This document shows positions 34,682 to 43,383 of a stretch of 64,000 nt of DNA, in pieces. Under the pieces are notes generated by a model. It did not search any database. It worked only from the letters and a program-made list of their open reading frames with translations, and had not been told where the DNA came from. The position numbers were made by a program, and so were the translations under genes. Within the stretch, counting starts at the first letter, position 1, and every line of letters begins with the position of its first letter. This DNA is from Mesorhizobium sp. 113-3-3 (GTDB lineage: Bacteria; Pseudomonadota; Alphaproteobacteria; Rhizobiales; Rhizobiaceae), in the NCBI RefSeq assembly GCF_016756495.1, contig NZ_AP023243.1, forward strand, positions 4,468,501-4,532,500. Reading direction: 5' to 3'.

Positions 34682-34936
34682 ATGTCGGAAGTCACGAATG
34701 AGCTGACGTTCGAGCTTCTGAAGCGCGTGCACCACGAAATCGGTGAGCTTCGTCAGGATGTCTCCGAAACGAAAAGGGAATTGAATGTGATGCGGGGTCA
34801 CATGGTGGCCACGCAAAACGATATCCACAACGTTTATGGCATTCTCGCCAGACAAGACGAGCGTCTTGAGCGCATAGACAGACGTCTCGACCTGCGCGAG
34901 CTAGCCGAAGCCAAGGGACCTTACGAACCAAAATGA
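34682..34936 (+). CDS. small coiled-coil protein between purS and purQ
   Basis: An 84-residue, highly charged protein with heptad-like repeats across most of its length ([19 protein letters not shown] then [21 protein letters not shown]). I recognise no family. It has a clear GGAGG ribosome site 7 nt upstream and overlaps purQ by 4 bp (ATGA), so it is translated with purQ. Whether it binds the FGAM synthase complex or is a passenger gene is unknown. Confidence 0.7.
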   Translation: MSEVTNELTFELLKRVHHEIGELRQDVSETKRELNVMRGHMVATQNDIHNVYGILARQDERLERIDRRLDLRELAEAKGPYEPK

Positions 34937-35601
34937 AATCAGCCGTCGTCCTCCTGCCTGGCCTCAACCGCGACCGCGACATGATCGCGGCGCTGACCAA
35001 GATTTCGGGAAAGCCGCCGGTCACCGTCTGGCAGACCGACACCGAAATCCCTGACGTCGACCTGATCGCCATCCCTGGCGGCTTCTCCTTCGGTGACTAT
35101 CTGCGCTGCGGCGCGATCGCCGCGCGCATGCCGGTGATGCGGGCCGTCGCCGAAAAGGCCGCCAAGGGCGTGACCGTCATCGGCGTCTGCAATGGTTTTC
35201 AGATCCTGGTCGAGGCCGGCCTGCTGCCGGGGGCGCTGATGCGCAACACCTCGCTGAAATTCGTCTGCCGGCAGATCAAGCTTGAGGTCACCAACGCCAA
35301 CACCATGTTCACCCGCCGCTATCAGCCGGGCCAGATCATCCGCTCGCCGGTGGCGCACCATGACGGCAATTACTTCGCCGACGCCGAAACCCTTGCCCGC
35401 CTCGAAGGCGAAGGCCAGGTGGTGTTCCGCTATGCCGAGGGCACCAACCCCAATGGCTCGATCAACGACATTGCCGGCATCATCAACGAACAAGGCAATG
35501 TGCTTGGCCTGATGCCGCATCCGGAAAACTTGATCGAAGCCGCCCATGGCGGTAGCGACGGCCGTGCCCTCTTCGAAGGCGCGCTCGGTATCGCCGCTTG
35601 A
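34933..35601 (+). CDS. purQ: phosphoribosylformylglycinamidine synthase subunit PurQ
   Basis: A 222-residue class I glutamine amidotransferase that feeds ammonia to PurL. The nucleophile Cys is in GVCNGFQIL, the oxyanion region in [14 protein letters not shown], and the His/Glu pair in [11 protein letters not shown]. The N-terminus [18 protein letters not shown] is typical. It starts inside the stop of the coiled-coil gene. purL lies about 4 kb downstream, separated by unrelated genes. Confidence 0.95.
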   Translation: MKSAVVLLPGLNRDRDMIAALTKISGKPPVTVWQTDTEIPDVDLIAIPGGFSFGDYLRCGAIAARMPVMRAVAEKAAKGVTVIGVCNGFQILVEAGLLPGALMRNTSLKFVCRQIKLEVTNANTMFTRRYQPGQIIRSPVAHHDGNYFADAETLARLEGEGQVVFRYAEGTNPNGSINDIAGIINEQGNVLGLMPHPENLIEAAHGGSDGRALFEGALGIAA

Positions 35602-35671
35602 CGATTTCAGCTGCGAATGCGGTCAATTTTATAGGGACATCAAGTCCATTGCCTTGGGGGGAGAGACGGTC

Positions 35672-36337
35672 ATGAAACTCTATTCGCGGCCGTTGTCGCC
35701 CTATTCGTCGATCGTGCGGGCGCTGGCCTATATCAAGGACGTGCCGCTCAAGATCATCGCGCCGCCGCCGGGTTTTCCGATTCCCGAGGAATTTCGGGCC
35801 ATTTCGCCGATGAACCGGATTCCGGTGCTGATCACCGGTTCGGGCGAAACGATCGTCGAATCGGTGGTCATCGCCGAATATCTCGAGGAGCGGTTCCCGG
35901 AGCCGGCCCTGCTGCCGCCAGATTCCAAGGACCGCGCGCTGGTGCGCATGTTCGCCCGCATCACCGATCTCGACGTGCTGACGCCGACAATGAAGCTTTT
36001 CGAGCTGCATTTCGTGCCGAAGCGCAACAATGCCGAGATCGACGCCCAATTCGACCGCCTGCATCATGGGCTGGCGGGGATCGAGGCCCGCATGGCGCAA
36101 GGCCCCTTTGCGCTGGGCAACAACATCAGCTTTGCCGATGCCTGGCTGACGCCGACCCGGTTCATCTTTAACAATTTCCGCGCCATGACGGGCCGCCACG
36201 ACCTGCTCGACGCCTATCCCAAATTCGATGCCTATGAGCAGATCGCCTCGCAGCATCCGGCCTTGTCGCGCGTATGGGGCGAGATGACCGACGGCCTGAA
36301 GATCTTTCTGTCCGAACTCGAGATGGGTGCCGCTTGA
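35672..36337 (+). CDS. glutathione S-transferase family protein
   Basis: A 221-residue GST. The N-terminal thioredoxin-like domain has MKLYSRPLSPYSSIVRALAYIKDVPLKII and the cis-Pro/ESVVI motif (NRIPVLI, then ETIVESVVIAEYLEE). The C-terminal helical domain runs from about residue 90 to the end (GPFALGNNISFADAWLTPTRFI). A Ser in PLSPYSS may be the GSH-activating residue. The ATG at 35672 is preferred; an upstream in-frame reading overlaps purQ. The last codons overlap the next gene's TTG start. Confidence 0.85.
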   Translation: MKLYSRPLSPYSSIVRALAYIKDVPLKIIAPPPGFPIPEEFRAISPMNRIPVLITGSGETIVESVVIAEYLEERFPEPALLPPDSKDRALVRMFARITDLDVLTPTMKLFELHFVPKRNNAEIDAQFDRLHHGLAGIEARMAQGPFALGNNISFADAWLTPTRFIFNNFRAMTGRHDLLDAYPKFDAYEQIASQHPALSRVWGEMTDGLKIFLSELEMGAA

Positions 36338-36741
36338 TCAAGAGCAAGACTATCGTTCTCGTCGCGGCCGCGGGCTTTGCCCTGGCGTCCTGCCAATCGA
36401 CCCCGAAGAGCGCGCCCGTGCCGTCGGGCAAGAGTGCGGCACTGCTGGCCATGGAACAGGTGGCGATATCAGCCCACAAATGCTGGATCGCCAGCAAGGA
36501 CCCGGCCTTCAAGCAATATCAGATGGCCAATGAGCTGAATTCGTTCAGCGGCACGCCGCGTTTCCTTCTGGTGCCGGCCAAGCATTATGGCGGCAAGCCA
36601 TTGCTGGTCGTGCAGGCGCAAGGCAATTCGAGCCGCGTCGACGTGTTCGGACCGCTGATGAACGACCCGCTCGGCGCGCGCATCGGCTCGGACATTGCCC
36701 GCTGGCAGACGGGCAATCCGGCCTGCGCCGCGACCGCCTGA
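36334..36741 (+). CDS. hypothetical lipoprotein
   Basis: A 135-residue protein with a lipoprotein signal peptide: SKTIVLVAAAGFALASC, where LASC is the lipobox and Cys20 would be lipidated. The mature part (AMEQVAISAHKCWIASKDPAF, FLLVPAKHYGGKPLLVVQAQG) matches no family I know. The TTG at 36334 overlaps the GST stop (TTGA), and no ATG exists before the signal peptide except one far upstream inside the GST gene. Located in the envelope. Confidence 0.7.
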   Translation: MIKSKTIVLVAAAGFALASCQSTPKSAPVPSGKSAALLAMEQVAISAHKCWIASKDPAFKQYQMANELNSFSGTPRFLLVPAKHYGGKPLLVVQAQGNSSRVDVFGPLMNDPLGARIGSDIARWQTGNPACAATA

Positions 36742-36743
36742 CC

Positions 36744-37385
36744 ATGGGCCGCTTCCTGCAGGTGGCGGGTCTGGCCATCGGTCTGGCCGGCCTCGTCCTG
36801 CAGTTCTGTATCACCGTTCCGGCGTCGATGGAAGCCGGCCGCAGCCTGCTCGGCTCGATCGTGTTCCTGTTGAGCTTCTTCACCATCCTGACCAACATAG
36901 GCGCCGTGCTGGTCTACACATCCCTGCTGTCATCCACCGGCTATGCATGGCTGCCGGCCTTCGCCGGGCCGCGGATGCGTGCGGGTGTTGCCGTTTCGAT
37001 CACCCTCGTCTTCATCGTCTATGCCACGATTTTGGCACGTCTCTGGCAGCCGCAAGGCCTGTTCCTGCTCTGCGATGTGCTGCTGCACTATGTGACGCCG
37101 GTGCTGTTCGTGCTCTGGTGGCTGGCGGCAGGCGCCGACGGCAGAACAAGATGGAGCGATATTTCATGGTGGGTGCTCTATCCCATCGCCTATCTGGCCT
37201 ATGTGCTGGTACGGGCGCCGATCGCGGGCGAGGTGCCCTACCCCTTCCTCGATGTCGCCAAGAACGGCGCCGCCAGTGTCGCCATTGCGGTATTGGCCAT
37301 CACCGCGCTGTTCCTGGTGATCTCTATCGTCGCCGTTTTTATCGATCGCGGCGTCGGCCGGCGCGGGGCCAAACGGCTCAATTAA
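36744..37385 (+). CDS. Pr6Pr family membrane protein
   Basis: A 213-residue integral membrane protein with six predicted helices (FLQVAGLAIGLAGLVLQF, IVFLLSFFTILTNIGAVLVY, VSITLVFIVYATILARL and others). The LLSFFTILTNIGAVLV and LLHYVTPVLFVLWWL segments are typical of the Pr6Pr (FAR-17a/AIG1-like) family. It directly follows the lipoprotein gene by 2 bp, so the GST, lipoprotein and membrane genes form one unit. The role of bacterial members is not known. Confidence 0.78.
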   Translation: MGRFLQVAGLAIGLAGLVLQFCITVPASMEAGRSLLGSIVFLLSFFTILTNIGAVLVYTSLLSSTGYAWLPAFAGPRMRAGVAVSITLVFIVYATILARLWQPQGLFLLCDVLLHYVTPVLFVLWWLAAGADGRTRWSDISWWVLYPIAYLAYVLVRAPIAGEVPYPFLDVAKNGAASVAIAVLAITALFLVISIVAVFIDRGVGRRGAKRLN

Positions 37386-37394
37386 GATTGGCCT

Positions 37395-37646
37395 CTATTC
37401 CCAGAAACGCCTGATGCCCTCACTATGGGCATCACAGCGGGAGATGCCGATATCCTTGAGCTGATCGTCGGTCATCTCCAGCAATGCCAGCCGGCCGCGC
37501 CGGCGCTCCAGCAAATGGTCGATCCACCGTGCCAGCGACCTGACCAGGCGCACCAGACGACTGGCAAAGCCCCGCTGGCCGGACGGGCGCAGCGTCTCGC
37601 TTGGAAACGTAGCTCTGGAATGACGGATTGTCGCGATTGTATCCAT
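37395..37646 (-). CDS. DUF1127 family protein
   Basis: An 83-residue basic protein whose C-terminal half is a DUF1127 domain: RLVRSLARWIDHLLERRRGRLALLEMTDDQLKDIGISRCDAH. DUF1127 proteins are common in alphaproteobacteria; some bind RNA through their Arg-rich helix. It is transcribed divergently from the MocR-type regulator with 93 bp between starts that hold repeated GGTGC sequences, so it may be the regulator's target. Confidence 0.8.
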   Translation of the reverse strand: MDTIATIRHSRATFPSETLRPSGQRGFASRLVRLVRSLARWIDHLLERRRGRLALLEMTDDQLKDIGISRCDAHSEGIRRFWE

Positions 37647-37669
37647 TTTCTTTCTGCCAAAACTCTCAA

Positions 37670-37722
37670 TTGCACCCTTTTTGGTGCGTGATTGATATGT
37701 ATTGACTCACATTTCGGTGCAA
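37670..37722. promoter_or_regulatory. putative MocR operator with TTGCACC/GGTGC(AA) repeats
   Basis: TTGCACC (37670-37676), GGTGCG (37683-37688) and GGTGCAA (37716-37722) lie between the divergent DUF1127 and MocR genes. The two GGTGC copies are 33 bp apart, about three helical turns. A -35-like TTGACT is at 37702-37707, so the last copy lies in the promoter spacer of the MocR gene. Confidence 0.5.
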
Positions 37723-37739
37723 TATAGAAAATTGTCACC

Positions 37740-39152
37740 ATGACAAATTGGCTTCCAGATCTGACCACCGGCACCGGGCCGCTCTATCAACGCCTTGCGG
37801 ACTCGGTCGAGGCAGGCATTGACCAGGGCGTGATCGGCGCCGGGACAAAACTGCCGCCGCAGCGCGACCTCGCCTACGACATCGGCGCCACGGTCGGCAC
37901 GGTCGGCCGCGCCTATCAGTTGCTGCGCGAGCGCGGACTGGTCAGCGGCGAAGTGGGACGTGGAACCTATGTGCTTGGCCGGCGCGCCGATGGCGTTAAA
38001 CCGGACGCTCCAGACGTCGCAGTGGAAGGCACCCGCCCGGTCGATGCGCCGCAGGGCAAGCTGCGTTTCGACAGCACGGCGGCGCCCGATGTCGGCCAGG
38101 GCACTGACGTCGCCGATGTGCTGTCGCGCACGGCGCAGGATCATCCCCATGAAATCTCGAGCTATACGCGCGATTTTCCAGGCCGCTGGTACGAGTCCGG
38201 GGCCCGCTGGCTGTCGCGGAACTCGTTCCGCCCCGCCGCCGACAGCATCGTTCCGACGCTGGGCACCCATGCGGCGGTGATGGCGGCGATCGCCGCGCTC
38301 ACCACTCCGGGCGACTATGTCGCCTTCGAACACCTCACCTATTCGCAGATCTCCCGCAGTGCCGGACTGATCGGCCGGCGCACCGCGCTGGTGGCGTCGG
38401 ATGACCAAGGCCTCGACCCGGCCGATTTCGAGCGCGTCTGCGCGCAAAAGCATCCCAGGATGATCTTCCTGATGCCGACGGCGCAGAATCCGACCTTGAC
38501 GACACTGTCCGCCGCGCGCCGCGAGGCGATCGCGCGTGTCGCGCGCGAATACAACGTTATCCTGATCGAGGATGATCTTTACGGCCACCTGACCGACGAT
38601 CCGACACCGTTGCTTGCCGAATATGCCCCGGAGAGAACCATCGTTGCTGGCGGCTTGTCGAAATCGGTCGCGGCCGGAATCCGCGGCGGCTGGCTCTCCT
38701 GCCCTCCCGCCTATCGCCACCGGATCCGTGTCGCCCACAAGATGATGACCGGCGGCATGCCCTTCCTGCTGGCTGAGGTGAATACAAGGCTGGTGCTTTC
38801 CGGTCAGGCCAGCGATATCCGCAAGCGCTGCATCGCCGAAATCAGCGCCCGCATCGCGATCGTGCGCGAGACGCTGGCCGGCTTCGCGTTCAAGTCACAC
38901 GACAAGGTGCCCTTCGTCTGGCTGACTTTGCCAGATCCCTGGCTTTCCGGCACCTTCAAGAATGCCTGCCTGGAACACGGCGTGCTGATCGACGACGAGG
39001 ACGAGTTCAAGGCCGGCCGATCCGAACAGGTCTTTCACGGCGTCCGCTTCGGCACCTCGCAGCCGAGACAGCGCGGCGATGTCGCTAGCGGTGTTGCGGT
39101 CATCCGGCGCCTTCTCGACGAAGGCCGCGCCGGCTACGACAGCTTCTCCTGA
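37740..39152 (+). CDS. MocR family transcriptional regulator (GntR HTH + aminotransferase-like domain)
   Basis: A 470-residue MocR/PdxR-type regulator. Residues of about 12-80 are a GntR winged helix ([37 protein letters not shown]). From about 120 on it is a fold-type I aminotransferase-like domain, with [40 protein letters not shown] and the PLP lysine in [16 protein letters not shown]. Such proteins sense PLP or amino-acid-linked PLP and commonly control the divergent gene. No ribosome site precedes the ATG, and the mapped promoter would place the transcript start within a few bases of it. Confidence 0.88.
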   Translation: MTNWLPDLTTGTGPLYQRLADSVEAGIDQGVIGAGTKLPPQRDLAYDIGATVGTVGRAYQLLRERGLVSGEVGRGTYVLGRRADGVKPDAPDVAVEGTRPVDAPQGKLRFDSTAAPDVGQGTDVADVLSRTAQDHPHEISSYTRDFPGRWYESGARWLSRNSFRPAADSIVPTLGTHAAVMAAIAALTTPGDYVAFEHLTYSQISRSAGLIGRRTALVASDDQGLDPADFERVCAQKHPRMIFLMPTAQNPTLTTLSAARREAIARVAREYNVILIEDDLYGHLTDDPTPLLAEYAPERTIVAGGLSKSVAAGIRGGWLSCPPAYRHRIRVAHKMMTGGMPFLLAEVNTRLVLSGQASDIRKRCIAEISARIAIVRETLAGFAFKSHDKVPFVWLTLPDPWLSGTFKNACLEHGVLIDDEDEFKAGRSEQVFHGVRFGTSQPRQRGDVASGVAVIRRLLDEGRAGYDSFS

Positions 39153-39168
39153 GAGACTTGAACCTGGG

Positions 39169-39333
39169 TCAGCCCTCGGCCTTGAAGTTGGCGGCTTCCT
39201 TCTTGGCCTTGTCCTTGCCGTGCTTCTCGGCCAGTTCCTTGGCCTGCCCGGGCGAAACGTCGGTGGTTTCGGCGATTTGCATGGCCTCCTTGTCCGAGAG
39301 GCGATTGTCTTTCTTGCCTTGCTTGGTAGCCAT
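39169..39333 (-). CDS. small hydrophilic protein, unknown
   Basis: A 54-residue Lys-rich, soluble protein ([25 protein letters not shown]...), with a middle stretch of [21 protein letters not shown]. Length and the [13 protein letters not shown] helix recall small stress-associated rhizobial proteins, but I cannot name the family. The ATG at 39333 has AGGAG 9 nt upstream; a longer reading to 39507 has no support. It stands alone between the convergent MocR gene and the divergent purL. Confidence 0.6.
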   Translation of the reverse strand: MATKQGKKDNRLSDKEAMQIAETTDVSPGQAKELAEKHGKDKAKKEAANFKAEG

Positions 39334-39588
39334 GGTCCGGGTCTCCTGAGTGGTTGGAAACCCAACGGCCGGGATGCCATAGCGTTCCCCATTCAGTTCT
39401 GCATTCCTCACGGTGACCTGCTGATCCTCGCCGGGCCGACAGCGCCTGAAAGCTCCCGATGCGGGCCCACCCCAATCATCACCTTGTTGCTTTCTGTCTT
39501 TTTTCACCGATGGACGGGTGTATCGGCCGCAAAGCTTGCGATAAGAGGGGACTCAAAATCCCCGCTCCATGGACATAAATCGCCGCCC

Positions 39589-41820
39589 ATGACCATTTCC
39601 AATTCCGTGCCGATCACCCCCGAGCTCATTGCCGCGCATGGGCTGAAGCCAGACGAGTATCAGCGTATCCTTGACCTCGTCGGACGCGAGCCGAGCTTTA
39701 CCGAGCTCGGCATCTTCTCGGCGATGTGGAACGAGCACTGCTCCTATAAATCCTCCAAGAAATGGCTGCGCACGCTGCCCACCACCGGGCCGCAGGTCAT
39801 CCAGGGACCGGGCGAGAATGCCGGCGTGGTCGACATTGGCGACGGCGACTGCGTCGTCTTCAAGATGGAAAGCCACAACCACCCCTCCTTCATCGAACCC
39901 TACCAGGGTGCGGCGACCGGCGTCGGCGGCATTTTGCGCGACGTCTTCACCATGGGCGCGCGGCCGATTGCGGCGATGAACGCGCTGCGCTTCGGCGCTC
40001 CCGACCACCCCAAGACCAGGCATCTCGTCGCCGGCGTGGTTTCAGGCGTCGGCGGCTACGGCAACTCCTTCGGCGTGCCGACGGTGGGCGGCGAGGTCAA
40101 TTTCGACGCCCGCTACAACGGCAACATCCTGGTCAACGCCTTTGCCGCGGGCCTTGCCAAGACCAATGCCATCTTCCTGTCGGAAGCCAAGGGCGTCGGC
40201 CTGCCGGTCGTCTATCTCGGCGCCAAGACCGGCCGCGACGGCGTCGGCGGTGCCACCATGGCGTCGGCCGAGTTCGACGACAAGATCGACGAAAAACGCC
40301 CGACCGTGCAGGTCGGCGATCCCTTCACCGAAAAGTGCCTGCTAGAGGCCTGCCTCGAACTGATGGCCTCGGGCGCCGTCATCGCCATCCAGGACATGGG
40401 TGCGGCCGGTCTCACCTGTTCCGCGGTCGAAATGGGCGCCAAGGGCGACCTCGGCATCGAGCTCGATCTCGACAAGGTGCCGGTGCGCGAGGAGCGCATG
40501 AGCGCCTATGAGATGATGCTGTCGGAAAGCCAGGAGCGCATGCTGATGGTGCTGCGCCCCGAGAAGGAAAAGGAAGCCGAGGCGATCTTCCACAAATGGG
40601 GCCTCGACTTCGCCATTGTCGGCAAGACCACCGACGATCTGCGCTTCCGCGTGCTGCACCAGGGCGACCAGGTCGCCGATCTGCCGATCAAGGATCTCGG
40701 CGACAAGGCGCCGGAATATGACCGCCCCTGGGTCGAGCCGAAGAAACCGGCTCCGCTCGCCACCACTGACATCCCGCAGGCCGATGTCGCGGATGCACTG
40801 CTGAAACTGCTCGGCGGACCGGATCTGTCTTCGCGCCGCTGGGTGTGGGAGCAGTATGACACGCTGATCCAGGGCAATTCGCTGCAGCTGCCCGGCGGCG
40901 ATGCCGGCGTGGTGCGGGTGGAAGGCCATGCGACCAAGGCTCTCGCCTTCTCTTCCGACGTGACGCCGCGCTATTGCGAGGCCGACCCCTATGAGGGCGG
41001 CAAGCAGGCGGTGGCCGAATGCTGGCGCAACCTGACCGCCACCGGCGCGCTGCCGCTGGCCGCCACCGACAACCTCAATTTCGGCAACCCGGAACGGCCC
41101 GAGATCATGGGCCAGCTGGTCGGCGCAGTGAAAGGCATCGGCGACGCCTGCCGCGCGCTCGGCTTCCCGATCGTGTCGGGCAATGTCTCGCTCTACAACG
41201 AGACCAACGGCCAGGGCATCCTGCCGACACCGACCATTGGCGGCGTCGGCCTGATATCGGACTGGTCGAAGATGGTGCGCACCGGCTTTGCGGCCGAGGG
41301 CCAGATGATCCTGCTGGTCGGCGCGCCCGCCTCCTGGGGCACGCATCTTGGCCAATCCGTCTATTTCAGGGACATCCATGGTCGCGTGGACGGCCCGCCG
41401 CCGCCGGTCGACCTCGCGCATGAGAAGCGCGTCGGCGACCATGTGCGCTCGCTGATCGCGTCGGGCATCGTTACCGCGGCGCATGACGTTTCCGACGGCG
41501 GCATCGCCGTGGCGCTCGCCGAAATGGCGATGGCGTCGGGCATCGGCGCGAGCGTTCCCGGGCTTGTCGGCACCGATCCGATCCCGGTCTGGTTCGGCGA
41601 GGATCAGGGCCGGTATCTGCTGACACTGTCGATCGACCCGCATGGCGAGGAATGGGACGCCATCCGCAAGCAGCAGGGCGAACTCGGCATCTTCGCGCCG
41701 TGGATCGGCTCGACCGGTGGAAGCGACCTGAAGCTCGGCGACGCAAGGGCAGTCCCGGTCAGCGACCTGAAGGCCGCCCATGAAGGCTGGTTCCCCCGCT
41801 TCATGGACCAGGCCAGTTGA
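39589..41820 (+). CDS. purL: phosphoribosylformylglycinamidine synthase subunit PurL
   Basis: A 743-residue small-type PurL (FGAM synthase II), the ATP-using subunit that works with PurS and PurQ. It has the conserved [24 protein letters not shown] start, [35 protein letters not shown] with the catalytic His, and the second half repeat [17 protein letters not shown]. The ATG at 39589 matches the usual protein start; the in-frame region upstream overlaps the MocR gene and is not coding-like for PurL. It is preceded by a 255-bp gap with no clear operon link to purQ. Confidence 0.95.
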   Translation: MTISNSVPITPELIAAHGLKPDEYQRILDLVGREPSFTELGIFSAMWNEHCSYKSSKKWLRTLPTTGPQVIQGPGENAGVVDIGDGDCVVFKMESHNHPSFIEPYQGAATGVGGILRDVFTMGARPIAAMNALRFGAPDHPKTRHLVAGVVSGVGGYGNSFGVPTVGGEVNFDARYNGNILVNAFAAGLAKTNAIFLSEAKGVGLPVVYLGAKTGRDGVGGATMASAEFDDKIDEKRPTVQVGDPFTEKCLLEACLELMASGAVIAIQDMGAAGLTCSAVEMGAKGDLGIELDLDKVPVREERMSAYEMMLSESQERMLMVLRPEKEKEAEAIFHKWGLDFAIVGKTTDDLRFRVLHQGDQVADLPIKDLGDKAPEYDRPWVEPKKPAPLATTDIPQADVADALLKLLGGPDLSSRRWVWEQYDTLIQGNSLQLPGGDAGVVRVEGHATKALAFSSDVTPRYCEADPYEGGKQAVAECWRNLTATGALPLAATDNLNFGNPERPEIMGQLVGAVKGIGDACRALGFPIVSGNVSLYNETNGQGILPTPTIGGVGLISDWSKMVRTGFAAEGQMILLVGAPASWGTHLGQSVYFRDIHGRVDGPPPPVDLAHEKRVGDHVRSLIASGIVTAAHDVSDGGIAVALAEMAMASGIGASVPGLVGTDPIPVWFGEDQGRYLLTLSIDPHGEEWDAIRKQQGELGIFAPWIGSTGGSDLKLGDARAVPVSDLKAAHEGWFPRFMDQAS

Positions 41821-41822
41821 GC

Positions 41823-41870
41823 AGAGCATGATCCCGAAAAGTGGAACCCGGTTTTCGGAAAAAGATCATG
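41823..41870. repeat. rhizobial intergenic repeat (GAGCATGATC...GATCATGCTC)
   Basis: GAGCATGATC and GATCATGCTC form 10-bp inverted ends around CCGAAAAGTGGAACCCGGTTTTCGG, itself an imperfect palindrome. The motif is one I recognise as highly repeated in Mesorhizobium. Here its right arm contains the ATG of the next gene. Confidence 0.65.
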
Positions 41871-42401
41871 CTCAATCACAGGAGACTGGCTGCCCGGGCG
41901 CTGCTTGCAGTCGTCTTCTGGCCGTCGCTGTTCTTCTTCTGGTTCCTCGGGCCGTTCGTCTTCTTCCTGCTGTCGACGACCTCGAGTGAGGTTTGCCCGA
42001 GGCTGGAGACGCGCGCCGAATTCCTTGACGCGGCCAACGGCGCGCTGCCGATGCTGGCGCTGCAGAACCTCATCTACGCGGTTCCGATCGTCTGCCTGGT
42101 GCTCTGGAACCGGCTTCTGCCGGAGCCGGCGCGGGCAAGCCGGGTCCTCACCTGCATCAAGCTTTTCGCTGTCGCGGCCGTGCTGGGGGCCTTTTGGGAG
42201 TATGGCTCGTCGCTTGTCTGCGACGGCTACGGCCAACCACTCTTCTCGCCAGCCTGGCAGATGACCAGCTACCTGCCGATCGCCAATCTTGTGGTCAACA
42301 TCCCCCTCTACGTGCTGGTCTTCAGCCTTGGCCGCACCTTCTCGACGCGCGAAGACGACCCCGCTTCCGAGACGGTCCATCCGGACCGGAACGCGTCCTA
42401 G
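41868..42401 (+). CDS. hypothetical membrane protein starting inside a repeat
   Basis: A 177-residue protein with four likely membrane segments (LLAVVFWPSLFFFWFLGPFVFFLL, MLALQNLIYAVPIVCLVLW, IKLFAVAAVLGAFWEYG and LPIANLVVNIPLYVLVFSLG). No family is recognised. The ATG at 41868 lies in the right arm of the intergenic repeat (GATCATGCTC), and no clear ribosome site is upstream, because the sequence is GGAAAAAGATC. Its tail (EDDPASETVHPDRNAS) is cytosolic. It may be weakly expressed. Confidence 0.5.
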   Translation: MLNHRRLAARALLAVVFWPSLFFFWFLGPFVFFLLSTTSSEVCPRLETRAEFLDAANGALPMLALQNLIYAVPIVCLVLWNRLLPEPARASRVLTCIKLFAVAAVLGAFWEYGSSLVCDGYGQPLFSPAWQMTSYLPIANLVVNIPLYVLVFSLGRTFSTREDDPASETVHPDRNAS

Positions 42402-42522
42402 GCGACAATCGCGCGGGCGAGGGATGGAACGGCTTCAATCGCGGCCGGAAAGGCTTTAGTTTACCCCGACTCTCATCGCACGGACGGCCACGCTGCCGCC
42501 CGCCCGAAACAGGAATTATGCA

Positions 42523-42756
42523 ATGGCAATGGATGCCCACGACATCGAAAAACTGATCAAGGACGGCATTCCGGACGCCAAGGTGACGATCCGCGACCTC
42601 GCCGGCGACGGCGACCACTATGCGGCGGAAGTCGTCGCCGAGAGCTTTCGGGGAAAGAGCCGCATCCAGCAGCACCAGATGGTCTATGACGCGCTGAAGG
42701 GCAATATGGGCGGCGTGCTGCACGCCCTGGCGCTGCAGACCAGCGTTCCCGACTGA
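42523..42756 (+). CDS. BolA family protein
   Basis: A 77-residue BolA-like protein, the partner of monothiol glutaredoxins in binding or delivering [2Fe-2S] clusters. It has IEKLIKDGIPDAKVTIRDLAGDGDHYAAEVVAESFRGKSRIQQHQMVYDALKGNMGG, with the conserved His in the C-terminal helix region (QQHQMVYDAL) and the C/H-loop occupied by GDHY. It is followed about 150 bp later by the CGFS glutaredoxin gene, a standard rhizobial pairing with purL upstream. It probably corresponds to the BolA2-like/IbaG group. Confidence 0.88.
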   Translation: MAMDAHDIEKLIKDGIPDAKVTIRDLAGDGDHYAAEVVAESFRGKSRIQQHQMVYDALKGNMGGVLHALALQTSVPD

Positions 42757-42909
42757 GGCCGTTCGGGCCAACTCCCGCTTGGCCCAAACCCGCCCATCCT
42801 TTGCGCCATTTCGGCCATGGCGCGGCTAATGTCTTGTTTCGGGCAACCTATGGGTTTATTTGAAAGACATGCTTCGAGCCTGACTCCCACGGGCGTGAAA
42901 GGATTTTCC

Positions 42910-43245
42910 ATGAGCGGTATCAACGACTACATCGACAATGAAGTGAAGGGCAACGACGTCGTGCTTTTCATGAAGGGCACGCCCGGTTTTCCGCAGTGCG
43001 GTTTTTCCGGCCAGGTCGTCCAGATCCTCGACTATATCGGCGCCGACTACAAAGGCGTGAATGTCCTGGACTCGGCTGAACTGCGCCAGGGCATCAAGGA
43101 TTATTCCAACTGGCCGACGATCCCGCAGCTCTACGTCAAGGGCGAATTCGTCGGCGGCTGCGATATTGTCCGCGAGATGTTCCAGGCCGGCGAGTTGCAG
43201 ACCTTCCTGGTCGAAAAGGGTGTGAGCGTTAAAGGCGCCGCCTGA
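42910..43245 (+). CDS. grxD: monothiol glutaredoxin, Grx4 family (CGFS)
   Basis: A 111-residue CGFS glutaredoxin that carries a [2Fe-2S] cluster bridged by glutathione and serves in iron-sulfur delivery with BolA. The active site is [18 protein letters not shown], the cis-Pro is in [14 protein letters not shown] and the GSH-binding GGCDI follows. The ATG at 42910 matches the family start ([22 protein letters not shown]); an in-frame reading from 42817 adds 31 residues without homology. It ends at a strong terminator at 43337. Confidence 0.93.
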   Translation: MSGINDYIDNEVKGNDVVLFMKGTPGFPQCGFSGQVVQILDYIGADYKGVNVLDSAELRQGIKDYSNWPTIPQLYVKGEFVGGCDIVREMFQAGELQTFLVEKGVSVKGAA

Positions 43246-43336
43246 TTTCGGTTTTTGGCATGTCGTAACGACTGCACACCGGGGCAGCCCACCTCGGCAA
43301 TTTACATGTCCCGGTATCGGGACCCAAGACGAGCCA

Positions 43337-43361
43337 ATGCGCCGGCCCGCCGGCGCATTTT
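43337..43361 (+). terminator. Rho-independent terminator of grxD
   Basis: A 9-bp stem ATGCGCCGG / CCGGCGCAT with a CCCG loop, followed by TTTTCGTTT. It stands 92 bp after the grxD stop and just before the MFS gene. Confidence 0.8.
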
Positions 43362-43383
43362 CGTTTGAGAGATCGGACTTGCC

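Noticed and set aside
39547..39563. tRNA-like anticodon arm (GGGGA-CTCAAAA-TCCCC, anticodon CAA) before purL
   Set aside because: The 5-bp stem and 7-nt loop resemble a tRNA-Leu anticodon arm, but no acceptor, D or T arm is found on either side. At best a remnant; most likely chance.
39079..39588. Extended N-terminus for PurL
   Set aside because: The in-frame upstream stretch overlaps the end of the MocR gene and the antisense small gene, and PurL proteins start at the [14 protein letters not shown] position.
40342..41829. Minus-strand open frame (495 codons) opposite purL
   Set aside because: It mirrors purL codon structure and has no motifs of its own.
41823..41870. Possible transposon end
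   Set aside because: The palindrome has no transposase gene nearby, and no target duplication is visible; it fits a dispersed intergenic repeat better.
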